64,000 bases of DNA from Parabacteroides sp. PM6-13 (GTDB lineage Bacteria; Bacteroidota; Bacteroidia; Bacteroidales; Tannerellaceae): NCBI RefSeq assembly GCF_029892605.1, contig NZ_JARXWF010000006.1:186001-250000 (forward strand), read 5' to 3'. A model generated the notes under the pieces. It made no database searches, had not been told where the DNA came from, and saw nothing but the letters and a program-made list of their open reading frames with translations. The position numbers and the translations under genes were made by a program. Below are positions 36,101 to 46,035 of this stretch, in pieces. Position 1 is the first letter of the stretch; each line of letters begins with the position of its first letter.

Positions 36101-37906
36101 TTAATTGCTACTTCCAGATGTTCCAATTTCCCATCCCGGATTTTGCCCAAGGTTTGGCAAGCGTTTCGTTTCATTATCCGGTATAGGCAAGTAATAGTTT
36201 TTAGGGCTATTAAACGTACGAAGCGGATGAGACTCTGCAGGTCCATAGGTATATTCAGGATCGTCGGCATCACCCGTTATTCTGACACCATACAGATTAT
36301 ATATTTGTTTGTAACGCGGCAGGTTTTTCTCACTGGCAGGCGTAACCCCTTCGAACAACATCCAGCGACGTTCGTCGAAGAATCGGTGATCTTCGAAAGA
36401 GAGTTCGATGCGGCGTTCGTTTCGTATACGCTCACGCAGCTGCTCTTTACTCATTCCTTTATAGGCCGGCATCCCTACACGCGCTCTGATCTGATTCACA
36501 AACTGGTATGCCTGATCGGGTCCGTAAGCCTCATTATAGGCTTCGGCAGCATTCAGTAAGATCTCCCCATAACGGAAAATAGGCCATGCATGCGCAGGTA
36601 CGGTCGGTATTTTAAAAGAAATATTGTTCAAGAATTTCTTACAATAATATCCGGTCAATGTTCCTCCATGCAACGAAGCATAATCAGGGCCTAAAGAATA
36701 GCGAATATCTACCGGACGACTTTCTTCCTGTTCCACATCACCCCAAATGGAGTTATGGTGCAACACGGTTTGTTCCAGACGCGGGTCACGGTTTACATAC
36801 GGGTTGTTTTCGTCATAATCGGGATCCTGATCGATAGGCAATCCTTTTGTCGTCTCATAGCAATCGACAAAATTCTGCGTCGGGTTTGTACGACCTACGG
36901 CATTCAATTGTCCCCCAAAGCCACAAGGTGCCATGTGGGATTCAATGGTGTTTGTCCGCCAGACAGAGCGACAAAGAATGAATTCATCATTGTACACCGG
37001 GTTGGTCACAAAACATTCGTAATAGTCGTTGTTTACCTTTCCTGTACTATACAGTTTATACGGCTTGCTTTGAGAAGCATTCTTGGTGATAAAAGCGTTT
37101 GCAGCTTCTGCAGCCTCTTTCCATAAGTTAACATCCTCTGATCGGTTATTCAATTTGGAAGCACGGTAAAGCAATGCTCTTGACTTCAGAGCATAGACAG
37201 CAGCGCCATTGACACGTCCCCAGTTCTCTGTCTCATTGCTGTAACGGAAAGGAAGCAGATCTTTCACCTTGTCACACTCCTCCGCTATCCACTTCAGCGC
37301 CTCAGCAGCATTCGTGCGCGACATCTGCATGGCTTCCGGATTAGCCAGGTCAAAGACGATTGGAACGCCTTCTTCATCCTCTGCAATAATAGGGATATCT
37401 CCAAACCAGCACAATAAATCGAAATGATAGATAGCACGCAAGAAACGGGCTTCCGCACAATAACGGTCATACAGACGGTTGTCGTCGCCGGCAATTTCCC
37501 TGTTCCCAACCACAGAGGCTTTCGCATTCTTTAAAAACTGATTGCATTTACGAATGGCAGAGGTGTTCCTGGACCAAGGGGTCAACAGGGTATGATCCAC
37601 AGCCGTGTAGGCATCTTCCAACACTTTATTGAAGTAAATCACATTCCACCAGGCCATACAATTGTCGGTCATCCCGTCACGGAAAGAGCTTCTGTATTGC
37701 GTATCGCCAAACCCTTCGAATCCATCCGGCAGACTTGTATAGATATTGGCCAGAAAGCCTCTCGTCAAATCCGGATTGTTGAACGTTTGCGTCTCAGACA
37801 ATGAGGCATCATATTCTTTGTCAAGATAGTCATCACAAGAGATAACCGTGCCTGCAAAAAACACTATAACGATATATGTTAGTATCTTTTTCATAATCTT
37901 ATTCAT
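36101..37906 (-). CDS. SusD/RagB-family lipoprotein (pair 1)
   Basis: This 601-residue outer-surface glycan-binding lipoprotein caps its SusC partner and delivers oligosaccharides. The signal ends ISC with lipidated Cys24 (from the start at 37906; MKKIL at 37894 is an alternative). The family layout is clear: N-terminal NPDLTRGFLANIYTSL, helical TPR-like core (EARFLRAIYHFDLLCWFGDIP) and the C-terminal LLNAAEAYNEAYG, RNERRIELSFEDHRFFDERRW signature. It starts 9 bp after the cognate SusC stop and is the last gene before the operon terminator. Confidence 0.94.
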   Translation of the reverse strand: MNKIMKKILTYIVIVFFAGTVISCDDYLDKEYDASLSETQTFNNPDLTRGFLANIYTSLPDGFEGFGDTQYRSSFRDGMTDNCMAWWNVIYFNKVLEDAYTAVDHTLLTPWSRNTSAIRKCNQFLKNAKASVVGNREIAGDDNRLYDRYCAEARFLRAIYHFDLLCWFGDIPIIAEDEEGVPIVFDLANPEAMQMSRTNAAEALKWIAEECDKVKDLLPFRYSNETENWGRVNGAAVYALKSRALLYRASKLNNRSEDVNLWKEAAEAANAFITKNASQSKPYKLYSTGKVNNDYYECFVTNPVYNDEFILCRSVWRTNTIESHMAPCGFGGQLNAVGRTNPTQNFVDCYETTKGLPIDQDPDYDENNPYVNRDPRLEQTVLHHNSIWGDVEQEESRPVDIRYSLGPDYASLHGGTLTGYYCKKFLNNISFKIPTVPAHAWPIFRYGEILLNAAEAYNEAYGPDQAYQFVNQIRARVGMPAYKGMSKEQLRERIRNERRIELSFEDHRFFDERRWMLFEGVTPASEKNLPRYKQIYNLYGVRITGDADDPEYTYGPAESHPLRTFNSPKNYYLPIPDNETKRLPNLGQNPGWEIGTSGSSN

Positions 37907-37915
37907 TTGTCATAA

Positions 37916-40900
37916 TTAAAAACCAATATTTATTCCCACCGAGAATGATTTTGTTTTAGGATACCACCAAACAAAACTCATCGGTTTTTCCGGGTCAAAG
38001 CCTTTGGGGAGATGACTCCAGGTATGGAGGTTATAGCCACTGAAATAAATGCGGCAGTTGGTCATATTTGCCTTGGCAATAAGCGCTTTCGGTAGTGAGT
38101 AACCGACTTCGATATTACGCAAAGAAAGGTAATCGCCATTGAAATGCCAGATCGTATTCTTTTGGTATTCACCGGAGCTGTCAATACTGTTAAAAGCATT
38201 GGTAGAAGGACGGGGATACTTAGCATTTATATTGCGCGGGTCATTCGGATCATCCGTGTAGTAACCCCATGCATTCACCACTTCATGTGTTCCCATCTTT
38301 CCCCAGGAAGAGTAGGCCATATTCTCACGCCCCATAACCGAACGATTCAGATACGCTGTCAGTATCACGCGGGCATCGAAGCCAAGCCAGTTAAATCCTA
38401 CATTCAAAGAAGGAGTAAGTTCCGGAATGATCGTGTACCCATGTGGAGTCATATCATTCGTATCAATCTTGCGGTCTCCGTCCAGGTCTCTAAACACAGC
38501 CGTTCCTAAGGGCTGCCCCTCGCCTGATGCCGAGTGGTAAGGATACTTATGCGGATTATCTAAGGCATCCTGGTGGCTACTGGCAATCAAATCAGGGTCA
38601 CTCGCCCATTGGTCAAACAGGAAGAGGTTGTATCCTCCGACATTCCCATTGTAACTTCCGTCAGCCACAGCATAATCGAAAATACGCTTTCCGGTCTTTT
38701 GCTGCCAGGGCATATTAGGTGCCAATTCATCCATTTCTACAATCTTGTTGGTATTCCAGGTAAGCATACCCTCTACGTGGTATTTGAATTTCCCTATATT
38801 ATTATGATGTCCCAAGGAAAGTTCAAACCCTTTGCTTTCTGCCTTACCGTAAGAGTCCTGCGGAGCGCTTACGCCAAACATGGTAGGAACGGTAGAGCGG
38901 CTCACAAGAATATTAGAACGCCATTCTTTAAACGCATCGAAAGAGCCGTAGAGCTTTTTATCAAAGAAATCAAAGTCAATACCCACATTCACCATATCGG
39001 ATATTTCCCATTTATTATTCAGATTCCCTGCTTTTGATTCATAGGTTCCCTGCGTATACGACTGGCTCGTTCCAAAGTTATATCCCGATCCCTGAGCGAA
39101 TGTTCCCTGGTAAGGGTATCTTCCGGCTCCGGTAGTCGATTGTCCGGCACGGCCATAAGAAGCACGTAGTTTCAAGAGCGTGATATATCTGTTTTTCAAC
39201 CAAGACTCTTCAGAGGCCACCCATCCGATAGATCCACCGGGAAACAAAGCGAAGCGTTCGCCCGGCGCATAATTATCACTTCCCATGTAAGAAACATTTC
39301 CGGAAAGGATATATCGATGATCATAAACGTAGGTCGCGGTTCCGTTGAAAGAGAGATTCCGGTTGGATGACGATTGTCCCCGAACAACATTCTGGTAGGT
39401 ACGAACAAAAGTCCGTGCGCTTACGGCATGTTTACCAAATGTGTTATTATAGCTCAATCCTCCGTTCATATTAATATTGTAATAATAATCACGCGGAGTT
39501 GACGTAGGATTAGTCAAAGCGGAATAGGTGCGTCGACGGGTATACTTATATTCAGAGATATCCGAAACATCATCCATCAGATTATAATAGAAAGCGTTCA
39601 CATTAGATGTTTGAACCGACTGGAATGTCTCGTATGTGTCAAAGCTAAATGTAACATTGGCTTTCAAACCCGGGATAAGAGCTCCCAGATCACCCGTTGC
39701 CGTCAAGGTAGAATACAAGTTACGACGGCGGTTCTTATCCATACCCGATGCTGCCAGCATCACTCCGGCATTATTGGCATCCGTATCGACAAACAATTCT
39801 CCATTCGGACAATAGATAGGCTTCATAGGGTTTGCTTCAACAGCACCAAAGGTTACCAACCCGAACACCCCTTCGCGAGGTTGTGAAATATTATCGATAC
39901 GTCCCCCTAAGTCTAACGAGACATTCAGGTATTTATTCACATCAATATCGATATTCGAACGAAGGTTATAACGATTCAATATATGCTGAGTCGTGAAGTC
40001 TTCATTGTAATTCGTCCATTTGTCATTCCACATACCCTCTTGGCGGAGATAGGTGAACGAAACAAAATAACGCGCTTTGTCATTTCCCCCACTGATATTG
40101 AAATTTGTTTTCATCTGTGGCGCGGCATCCCGGTAGAGTTCCTTGAACCAATTGGTGTTAAAGTATTTATACTTATTCATTCCTTCCAATTCTTCTCCGG
40201 CACTTACTCTCCGGTAATATTCGATTTCTTCATCTGAAAAGATCGGATCCATACCATCCAGATAAGCAATCTGGTTACGGGTCAAAGCCATATTGTACGA
40301 ATTCTGATTCTCAACCATACCGGTTAACGTCTGATAACCAAACTCCTGCGACAGGTTTATCTTGGTTTTCCCGGCTTGTCCGCGTTTGGTTGTAACAATA
40401 ATCGCTCCGTTTGCTCCTCGCATACCATAAATAGCAGTCGCGGCAGCGTCTTTGAGAACCGATATTGTTTCAATCGGATAGGCATCCAGGAAGGAGAGGT
40501 CACGCTCCACATCATCAACAATAACCAACACCGAACGAGCTCCTCTGTTCATGGTTCGAATACCACGAATAAAGGTGGCTGTTTCACTCCATCCGGGCTC
40601 ACTGGCCGATTCATACGCTTGTACCCCTGTAACAGTCGATGTAAAGGCATTTTGCAACACAGTGATCGGATGCTTTTCCAACTCTTCACCTGTTACGGTA
40701 GACATCGATTCGGTGGTAAGCTTCTTCTGCTTCCGCCCAAAAGGCACGGCTATTGTATGGGCATATTCATCAAGATCCTCGCGCAGAGTGATTTTATACC
40801 CAACAGTAAACTCCGGTTTCACCGTCTCTGTAAAATAGCCAACGGCTGTTACTATAATCTCATCACTCGCTTTTACACGGGGTAATTTGAAGTTTCCGTT

Positions 40901-41107
40901 TTCATCAGTCAGCTCTATATGGCTGGATTCCGCAATATTAACGATAGCTCCGGGGACTGGATTACCTTCCGGATCAACAATTCGTCCCTCTAACGTTCTT
41001 ACTTCCTGGGCATTTGCCATAAAAGCAAACAACATCAAGATAGTGACAAGCAGGCATTTCTCTAACCCCGCCCATCTATTTTTTTGTTTTGTAGTACACA
41101 TGTTCAT
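37916..41107 (-). CDS. SusC/RagA-family TonB-dependent transporter (pair 1)
   Basis: This 1063-residue outer-membrane importer has a signal peptide ending ANAQ, a CarboxypepD_reg-like domain (about 38-112), a plug (about 135-250, with SVLKDAAATAIYGMRGANGAIIVTTKRG) and a C-terminal barrel ending SFSVGINIGF. The segment where a TonB box is expected reads TIAVPFGRKQKK (118-129), unlike the VVVVGYG text of the second SusC here. It imports oligosaccharides with the SusD encoded downstream. The barrel sequence differs strongly from pair 2, suggesting a different ligand. Confidence 0.94.
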   Translation of the reverse strand: MNMCTTKQKNRWAGLEKCLLVTILMLFAFMANAQEVRTLEGRIVDPEGNPVPGAIVNIAESSHIELTDENGNFKLPRVKASDEIIVTAVGYFTETVKPEFTVGYKITLREDLDEYAHTIAVPFGRKQKKLTTESMSTVTGEELEKHPITVLQNAFTSTVTGVQAYESASEPGWSETATFIRGIRTMNRGARSVLVIVDDVERDLSFLDAYPIETISVLKDAAATAIYGMRGANGAIIVTTKRGQAGKTKINLSQEFGYQTLTGMVENQNSYNMALTRNQIAYLDGMDPIFSDEEIEYYRRVSAGEELEGMNKYKYFNTNWFKELYRDAAPQMKTNFNISGGNDKARYFVSFTYLRQEGMWNDKWTNYNEDFTTQHILNRYNLRSNIDIDVNKYLNVSLDLGGRIDNISQPREGVFGLVTFGAVEANPMKPIYCPNGELFVDTDANNAGVMLAASGMDKNRRRNLYSTLTATGDLGALIPGLKANVTFSFDTYETFQSVQTSNVNAFYYNLMDDVSDISEYKYTRRRTYSALTNPTSTPRDYYYNINMNGGLSYNNTFGKHAVSARTFVRTYQNVVRGQSSSNRNLSFNGTATYVYDHRYILSGNVSYMGSDNYAPGERFALFPGGSIGWVASEESWLKNRYITLLKLRASYGRAGQSTTGAGRYPYQGTFAQGSGYNFGTSQSYTQGTYESKAGNLNNKWEISDMVNVGIDFDFFDKKLYGSFDAFKEWRSNILVSRSTVPTMFGVSAPQDSYGKAESKGFELSLGHHNNIGKFKYHVEGMLTWNTNKIVEMDELAPNMPWQQKTGKRIFDYAVADGSYNGNVGGYNLFLFDQWASDPDLIASSHQDALDNPHKYPYHSASGEGQPLGTAVFRDLDGDRKIDTNDMTPHGYTIIPELTPSLNVGFNWLGFDARVILTAYLNRSVMGRENMAYSSWGKMGTHEVVNAWGYYTDDPNDPRNINAKYPRPSTNAFNSIDSSGEYQKNTIWHFNGDYLSLRNIEVGYSLPKALIAKANMTNCRIYFSGYNLHTWSHLPKGFDPEKPMSFVWWYPKTKSFSVGINIGF

Positions 41108-41116
41108 AGACTTAAA

Positions 41117-42892
41117 TTACCAACCAGGATTGTTTTCAATATTTGTTTTCCATTCTTCTGCTTCCGGAATCGGATAGAGATACATTTTAGAGTCAAACAC
41201 CCGCTCCTGAGCTACTTTACGTGTCATCTTGATCACACCGCCTTCATTGGTCACATCTACACCGTAAACGGGGCGTGCCAAGGCTTTTTCTGCCACATTC
41301 CAACGACGCACATCCCATCCTCTATGCTCTTCATATGCCAATTCCACTGTGCGTTCCTTACGGATAAAATTCCGTCTGTCCTCTAATGTTTGCAGGTCTT
41401 TGCGTTCAAGCAATTTGGCAGTTAATCCCGCCCGGTCACGAATGGGTTGCAATATATTCAGTACTTCTGCACGACTGCCACCCGCTTCATTCAGTGCTTC
41501 CGCATAATTCAGCAGGATTTCGGCATAACGCATAATGATCCAGTTGCGGAAATTCGAACCAGAATGATTCGCACTAAGAATGTTTTCGGGGATATATTTG
41601 CGCATATAGTAACCGGTAGGAGTCGCATTGGTATTACCCAACGGATTGTCACGCTGCCCTCTGATCACATTAATAACGCCATTCCCCCAGCTTACACCCT
41701 GGTACAGCACTGTCGCCTGCAGGCGAGCATCCCTGTTTGCCAGGAAATTGGCTTCGTTATAACCACTCTCCGGGTTGATTTTCGGCATCAATCCTTCATT
41801 ATAAACCGGCGCACCCGTTTCATCATAAGAGGCAAAAGGCGACTCTCCGTTAGCCATATCATACATATCGACTAAATTCTGCGTAGGACAATTACCGCCC
41901 ATGCCTCCTTCACCTACCGGTGTGTCATCACTAATGGCCGACCATCCGACTGCAACCTGGTTGCGCCAGAATATGGTTTCGCGATTTTTTCCACTATGCG
42001 CATTTCTGAGAATAGCTGCTGTATAATTGGCTACCGGGTCACTTTCCGGCTGGAACAGGGCGTATAATCCACCATAGGTATCGATAAAACCTTTGGATGC
42101 CTCAACGGCTTCCGCCCATGTGATACCCGATTCTGCTCTGAATCGATCACTTGCCATATACAACATGATGCGTGAATAAAGCGCTCTGGCGATCGGTTTT
42201 GTGATGCGTCCGGCATTTCTTTTCTGCTCCGACTCATCGGCTATATAATTCATCAAGCCGCTCTCACAGTCTTTCAGTTCACTTAGAATAAAGTCAACCA
42301 CATATTCTTTGATAGAAGGACGTGTGGTATATCCTGTCAACAAATCACCATCGGGATCCAACACCTCCGTAACGATAGGCAGAGGGCCATACCGCAGGAA
42401 CATTTCCCAATAGAACCAAGCGCGCAGAAAACGGGCTTCCGATTTGTAGTTCAGCTTATCCGTCTCATATTTTTCATCACTCTCATCGGCCGGTTTGGGC
42501 ACTTCGTCGATCTTGGTCAACGTAAAGTTGCACTTACGAATACCTCTGTAGTAATGTTCCCACGTCCCAGTCAACTCATTAGAGGCAGCCCCATTGTAAT
42601 AATTACCAATATTAAAGCTGACGCGCGTACCACCATAAGAGAAGCTGGTGACGGAAAGATCCGTTGCCGCATCAAGCCATGAGCCATTAATACGTCCGGC
42701 TCCATGCCGAAGGAAGTTATAGGTATCGAAATGAAATTGCCGCGTTGTTGTCCAATCGCTGAAAACAATCTCTTCCGTCAATTCATTACTCGGTTGTTTG
42801 TCCAGAAAGTCACCAAACATATCCTCACAGGAGGTCAGTGTCATCCCCAACAGAAGTAAGGTGAATAATGGATATAAAATATTTTTTTTCAT
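41117..42892 (-). CDS. SusD/RagB-family lipoprotein (pair 2)
   Basis: This protein has 591 residues from the start at 42892 (MKKNILYPLF), lipidated at Cys22 in TLTSC; an ATG at 42928 lies inside the upstream SusC gene and would spoil the signal peptide. Family marks include RKCNFTLTKIDEVP, EARFLRAWFYWEMFLRYGPLP, LLNYAEALNEAGG, and RKERTVELAYEEHRGWDVRRW near the C terminus. It binds glycan at the surface together with the SusC encoded by the preceding gene. The next SusC starts 9 bp downstream. Confidence 0.94.
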   Translation of the reverse strand: MKKNILYPLFTLLLLGMTLTSCEDMFGDFLDKQPSNELTEEIVFSDWTTTRQFHFDTYNFLRHGAGRINGSWLDAATDLSVTSFSYGGTRVSFNIGNYYNGAASNELTGTWEHYYRGIRKCNFTLTKIDEVPKPADESDEKYETDKLNYKSEARFLRAWFYWEMFLRYGPLPIVTEVLDPDGDLLTGYTTRPSIKEYVVDFILSELKDCESGLMNYIADESEQKRNAGRITKPIARALYSRIMLYMASDRFRAESGITWAEAVEASKGFIDTYGGLYALFQPESDPVANYTAAILRNAHSGKNRETIFWRNQVAVGWSAISDDTPVGEGGMGGNCPTQNLVDMYDMANGESPFASYDETGAPVYNEGLMPKINPESGYNEANFLANRDARLQATVLYQGVSWGNGVINVIRGQRDNPLGNTNATPTGYYMRKYIPENILSANHSGSNFRNWIIMRYAEILLNYAEALNEAGGSRAEVLNILQPIRDRAGLTAKLLERKDLQTLEDRRNFIRKERTVELAYEEHRGWDVRRWNVAEKALARPVYGVDVTNEGGVIKMTRKVAQERVFDSKMYLYPIPEAEEWKTNIENNPGW

Positions 42893-42905
42893 GATTCGTC
42901 TCGTA

Positions 42906-45900
42906 TTAGAATTTAATATTAGCTCCAAAGTTTATGGTTTTCATAATCGGATATTTATGAGAGCCATTGCTTTCAGGATCGACCAAACCATCGAGTTTAT
43001 CCCATGTGATCAGGTTGTTTCCATTAATATAGATACGACAGTCACTCATTCCTACTACCCGAATCCAATGCTCAGGCAACGTATAACTCAGCTCGATATT
43101 CTTCAATCGGAAGAAGGCACCGTTTTTCAGGAAAAAAGAGTTGAGTCGTTGATTATGATCGCCATTCGATCCATAATGCAACAAAGGATACTTGGCCGAC
43201 TTCAAATTCTCTGCTTCACTTAATGCCGGATCCCATCGGTCTAAATGATGTTCTTTTACTTTCCCGCCATCGAAGAAGGCAAATTGGGCAAATGAATCAT
43301 AATAGCGCGACACCTTGTCTACCCCCTGGAACATCATACTCAATCCGATACCTTTGTAATCAAGTCCTAAAGAAAGGGAGTAGGTATTTTCCGGTATATT
43401 GCTATATCCAATGAAGGTAATGTCTCTATCATCAATAAAGCCATCCTTATTCATATCCCGGTATTTCAGGTCTCCTACCCTGACGTTTCCGAATGTGGAT
43501 TTTGGGAAATCAGGATTTGCCAGGTCTTCAGAAGTCACATAGCCTTCGCTCACCAGTCCGAAGTATTGCGAAATAGGCTGACCTTCCGATTTGCGGTAAG
43601 CTGTTTTAGAAGCAGGCTCATCCATTTCCAGAATCTCATTGCGGGCATGAGTGAAGTTAAAACCGACATTATAGCTCAAATCCTTGCTAATACGATTGTT
43701 ATGCTTTAAGGATATTTCATAACCTGCGTTCTTCGTTTTACCTAAGTTTCCGGCAGCCATATTCACACCAACCCATTGTGGGCGGGTCAGGTAAGGCGTC
43801 AGGATATCATTTCGCTTTTCGTAAAACAGATCAAGATTCCCATCCAACAGACCGCCCCAGAGACCGAATTCAAGCCCTAAGTTATACTTGTGCGCTCTTT
43901 CCCAGGTCACATAATAATTGGGATACTGGCTTTCATATATACCCGTCGTGCCGGTTTCTCCGAAATAATAGGCATTACCAAGCTGGCTCCATACCTCTTG
44001 GTAGAGGAACCGTTGTTTTGCTCCGTTCACCTTATAGACGTCATTCCCTACCTGTCCATAAGAGGCACGGATTTTCAGGTTATCAAGCCATTCATTCGTT
44101 TTCTCCATGAATTTCTCATTGTTGATTCTCCAACCAATAGAGAAAGAGGGGAAGAAACCGAAACGACGGCCGCGCATAAAGTTTTCCGAACCGTTATATC
44201 CGAAGTTTACCTCCGCCAGATAGCGATCATCATATCCGTATGTAACACGCCCAACCAAGCCCTGGTAACGTTCGGCCAGATTGGCCTGATAACGATAGTC
44301 GTTCTGATTGTAAAGCAACATACCGGTCACATCGTGAACATCAAACTTGCGGGCATAATTCAATTGGGCTTCCATATACAACTTATACACGGTTGTTTGA
44401 GAATGCCCCGCATAGCCTAACTCCGTATCGGTATTAAACTTATTGTATGCGTCAATCGATTGGTAATTATCGCGGTCATTTAGTTCATAGGTAGCAAAAT
44501 CAGCCGTAAATCTCCGGTTATAGTAAGCATCATAGTCAAAGGCAAGCATTGCTTTGGCTTTCAAGCCTGGCGTGAGCCAATCCATCTTATAATCGAAAAT
44601 AAAGTTGGTTTCGTTAATGGTATTGGTAGCCCGGTAAAAACCACCCTTTGCCAGGCGTCCGACAATATTATTCTGGTATTGTGAACTTCCGCCATACAAT
44701 GTTTTCTGGTCTTCGCCTTCGCCTACGGTATAGGAAACCGGGAACAACCAACCCGGCGTACGGGTCAATTCATAGAACACATCACCATCGCTGGCATTCG
44801 GCCCCCGTTTTTCTTCAAAACGTGTGCCGAAGTTGATCGAAAGTGTCAGATCGTTTGTCAACAATAAGTCCATATTGGCACGGAAAGCGTAACGGCGGTA
44901 ACTGGCATTCGACTTATTGCCATAAGGATCGGTACTGAAGTTCTTATACAACCCGTCCTGTCCGTAGTATTCGGCAGAGGCGAAATATCGCATACGCTTG
45001 GTACCTCCCTGGATGTTCACATTATAGCGTTGTGCCGGAGCCGATCCGCGTAATACATAATCATACCAGTCTACATCGGGATACAGCAATGACTCCAACC
45101 CTGAGAGTTGTCCGGCAGAGGCTTTTCTGTACATCTCCAGATCATTGGCTGAATACTGGGAAGGCATTCCATCGTTGCCCAACGCCTCTTCAAGCAATAC
45201 CAACGAGTTGTAGGAATCTAAGTATTTGGGATTGCGTGTGGGCGATTGCATCTGCCAGTTGGCCGTCAGGCTGACGATCGGTTTCTGCTCTTTCCCGCGT
45301 TTGGTCGTGATCAGCATCACCCCATTAGCACCCCTCACCCCATAAACGGCTGTCGCCGAGGCGTCTTTCAATACAGATATGGTTTCAATATCATCCGGAG
45401 CAATCTGGGAATACTGCCGCTCTACCCCGTCGACAAGGATCAAAGGCTGGTTATCACCGGCAAACGAAGCGCGTCCACGAATAAATATCTGCACATCGTC
45501 ATCGCCCGGCGCACCGGAAGCCTGCGAGGTGATCACACCGGGTATCTTACCGGCAATGGCCTGTGAGATATTGGCCGCCGGTGATTTCAGTAATTCTTTG
45601 GAACTTACTTGTGAGATAGCACCTACCACACTTTCTTTCTTCTGTGAACCATAACCGACAACAACTACCTCTTCCAGCAATTGCGAGTCTTCTTGCAATT
45701 CGATATGAAGAAAGTCTTTGCCTCTGGTTTCTATTTCCTGCGCTTTATAGCCCACATAGCTGATCTCCAGTATGGCATTCTCATTCACTGAAATCGAAAA
45801 CTCTCCATTATAATCCGTCACCGTACCGTTCTGAGTTCCTTTCTCCCGTATACTGGCTCCGATAACTTCTACACCTGCATTATCCGCAATGCGTCCTTTT

Positions 45901-46013
45901 ATCTGCTTGGTCTGTGCAAAAGTGAATTGTGCAGATAAAATAAAGCATCCGATCAGAAATAACCGGAGAAATATCTTCTCCAGCCTTCTTAGATTAAATC
46001 TGTGATTTTCCAT
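42906..46013 (-). CDS. SusC/RagA-family TonB-dependent transporter (pair 2)
   Basis: This 1035-residue outer-membrane importer has a signal peptide ending FTFAQ, a CarboxypepD_reg-like domain (about 36-108), the classic LEEVVVVGYG region (113-122), a plug with DIETISVLKDASATAVYGVRGANGVMLITTKRG and a barrel ending MKTINFGANIKF. It is the first SusC of the operon, 22 bp after the LamG lipoprotein gene. With its SusD it should take up one of the oligosaccharide classes released by the PUL enzymes. Confidence 0.95.
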   Translation of the reverse strand: MENHRFNLRRLEKIFLRLFLIGCFILSAQFTFAQTKQIKGRIADNAGVEVIGASIREKGTQNGTVTDYNGEFSISVNENAILEISYVGYKAQEIETRGKDFLHIELQEDSQLLEEVVVVGYGSQKKESVVGAISQVSSKELLKSPAANISQAIAGKIPGVITSQASGAPGDDDVQIFIRGRASFAGDNQPLILVDGVERQYSQIAPDDIETISVLKDASATAVYGVRGANGVMLITTKRGKEQKPIVSLTANWQMQSPTRNPKYLDSYNSLVLLEEALGNDGMPSQYSANDLEMYRKASAGQLSGLESLLYPDVDWYDYVLRGSAPAQRYNVNIQGGTKRMRYFASAEYYGQDGLYKNFSTDPYGNKSNASYRRYAFRANMDLLLTNDLTLSINFGTRFEEKRGPNASDGDVFYELTRTPGWLFPVSYTVGEGEDQKTLYGGSSQYQNNIVGRLAKGGFYRATNTINETNFIFDYKMDWLTPGLKAKAMLAFDYDAYYNRRFTADFATYELNDRDNYQSIDAYNKFNTDTELGYAGHSQTTVYKLYMEAQLNYARKFDVHDVTGMLLYNQNDYRYQANLAERYQGLVGRVTYGYDDRYLAEVNFGYNGSENFMRGRRFGFFPSFSIGWRINNEKFMEKTNEWLDNLKIRASYGQVGNDVYKVNGAKQRFLYQEVWSQLGNAYYFGETGTTGIYESQYPNYYVTWERAHKYNLGLEFGLWGGLLDGNLDLFYEKRNDILTPYLTRPQWVGVNMAAGNLGKTKNAGYEISLKHNNRISKDLSYNVGFNFTHARNEILEMDEPASKTAYRKSEGQPISQYFGLVSEGYVTSEDLANPDFPKSTFGNVRVGDLKYRDMNKDGFIDDRDITFIGYSNIPENTYSLSLGLDYKGIGLSMMFQGVDKVSRYYDSFAQFAFFDGGKVKEHHLDRWDPALSEAENLKSAKYPLLHYGSNGDHNQRLNSFFLKNGAFFRLKNIELSYTLPEHWIRVVGMSDCRIYINGNNLITWDKLDGLVDPESNGSHKYPIMKTINFGANIKF

Positions 46014-46035
46014 TTATATAAGCTTTATGGTAGAT

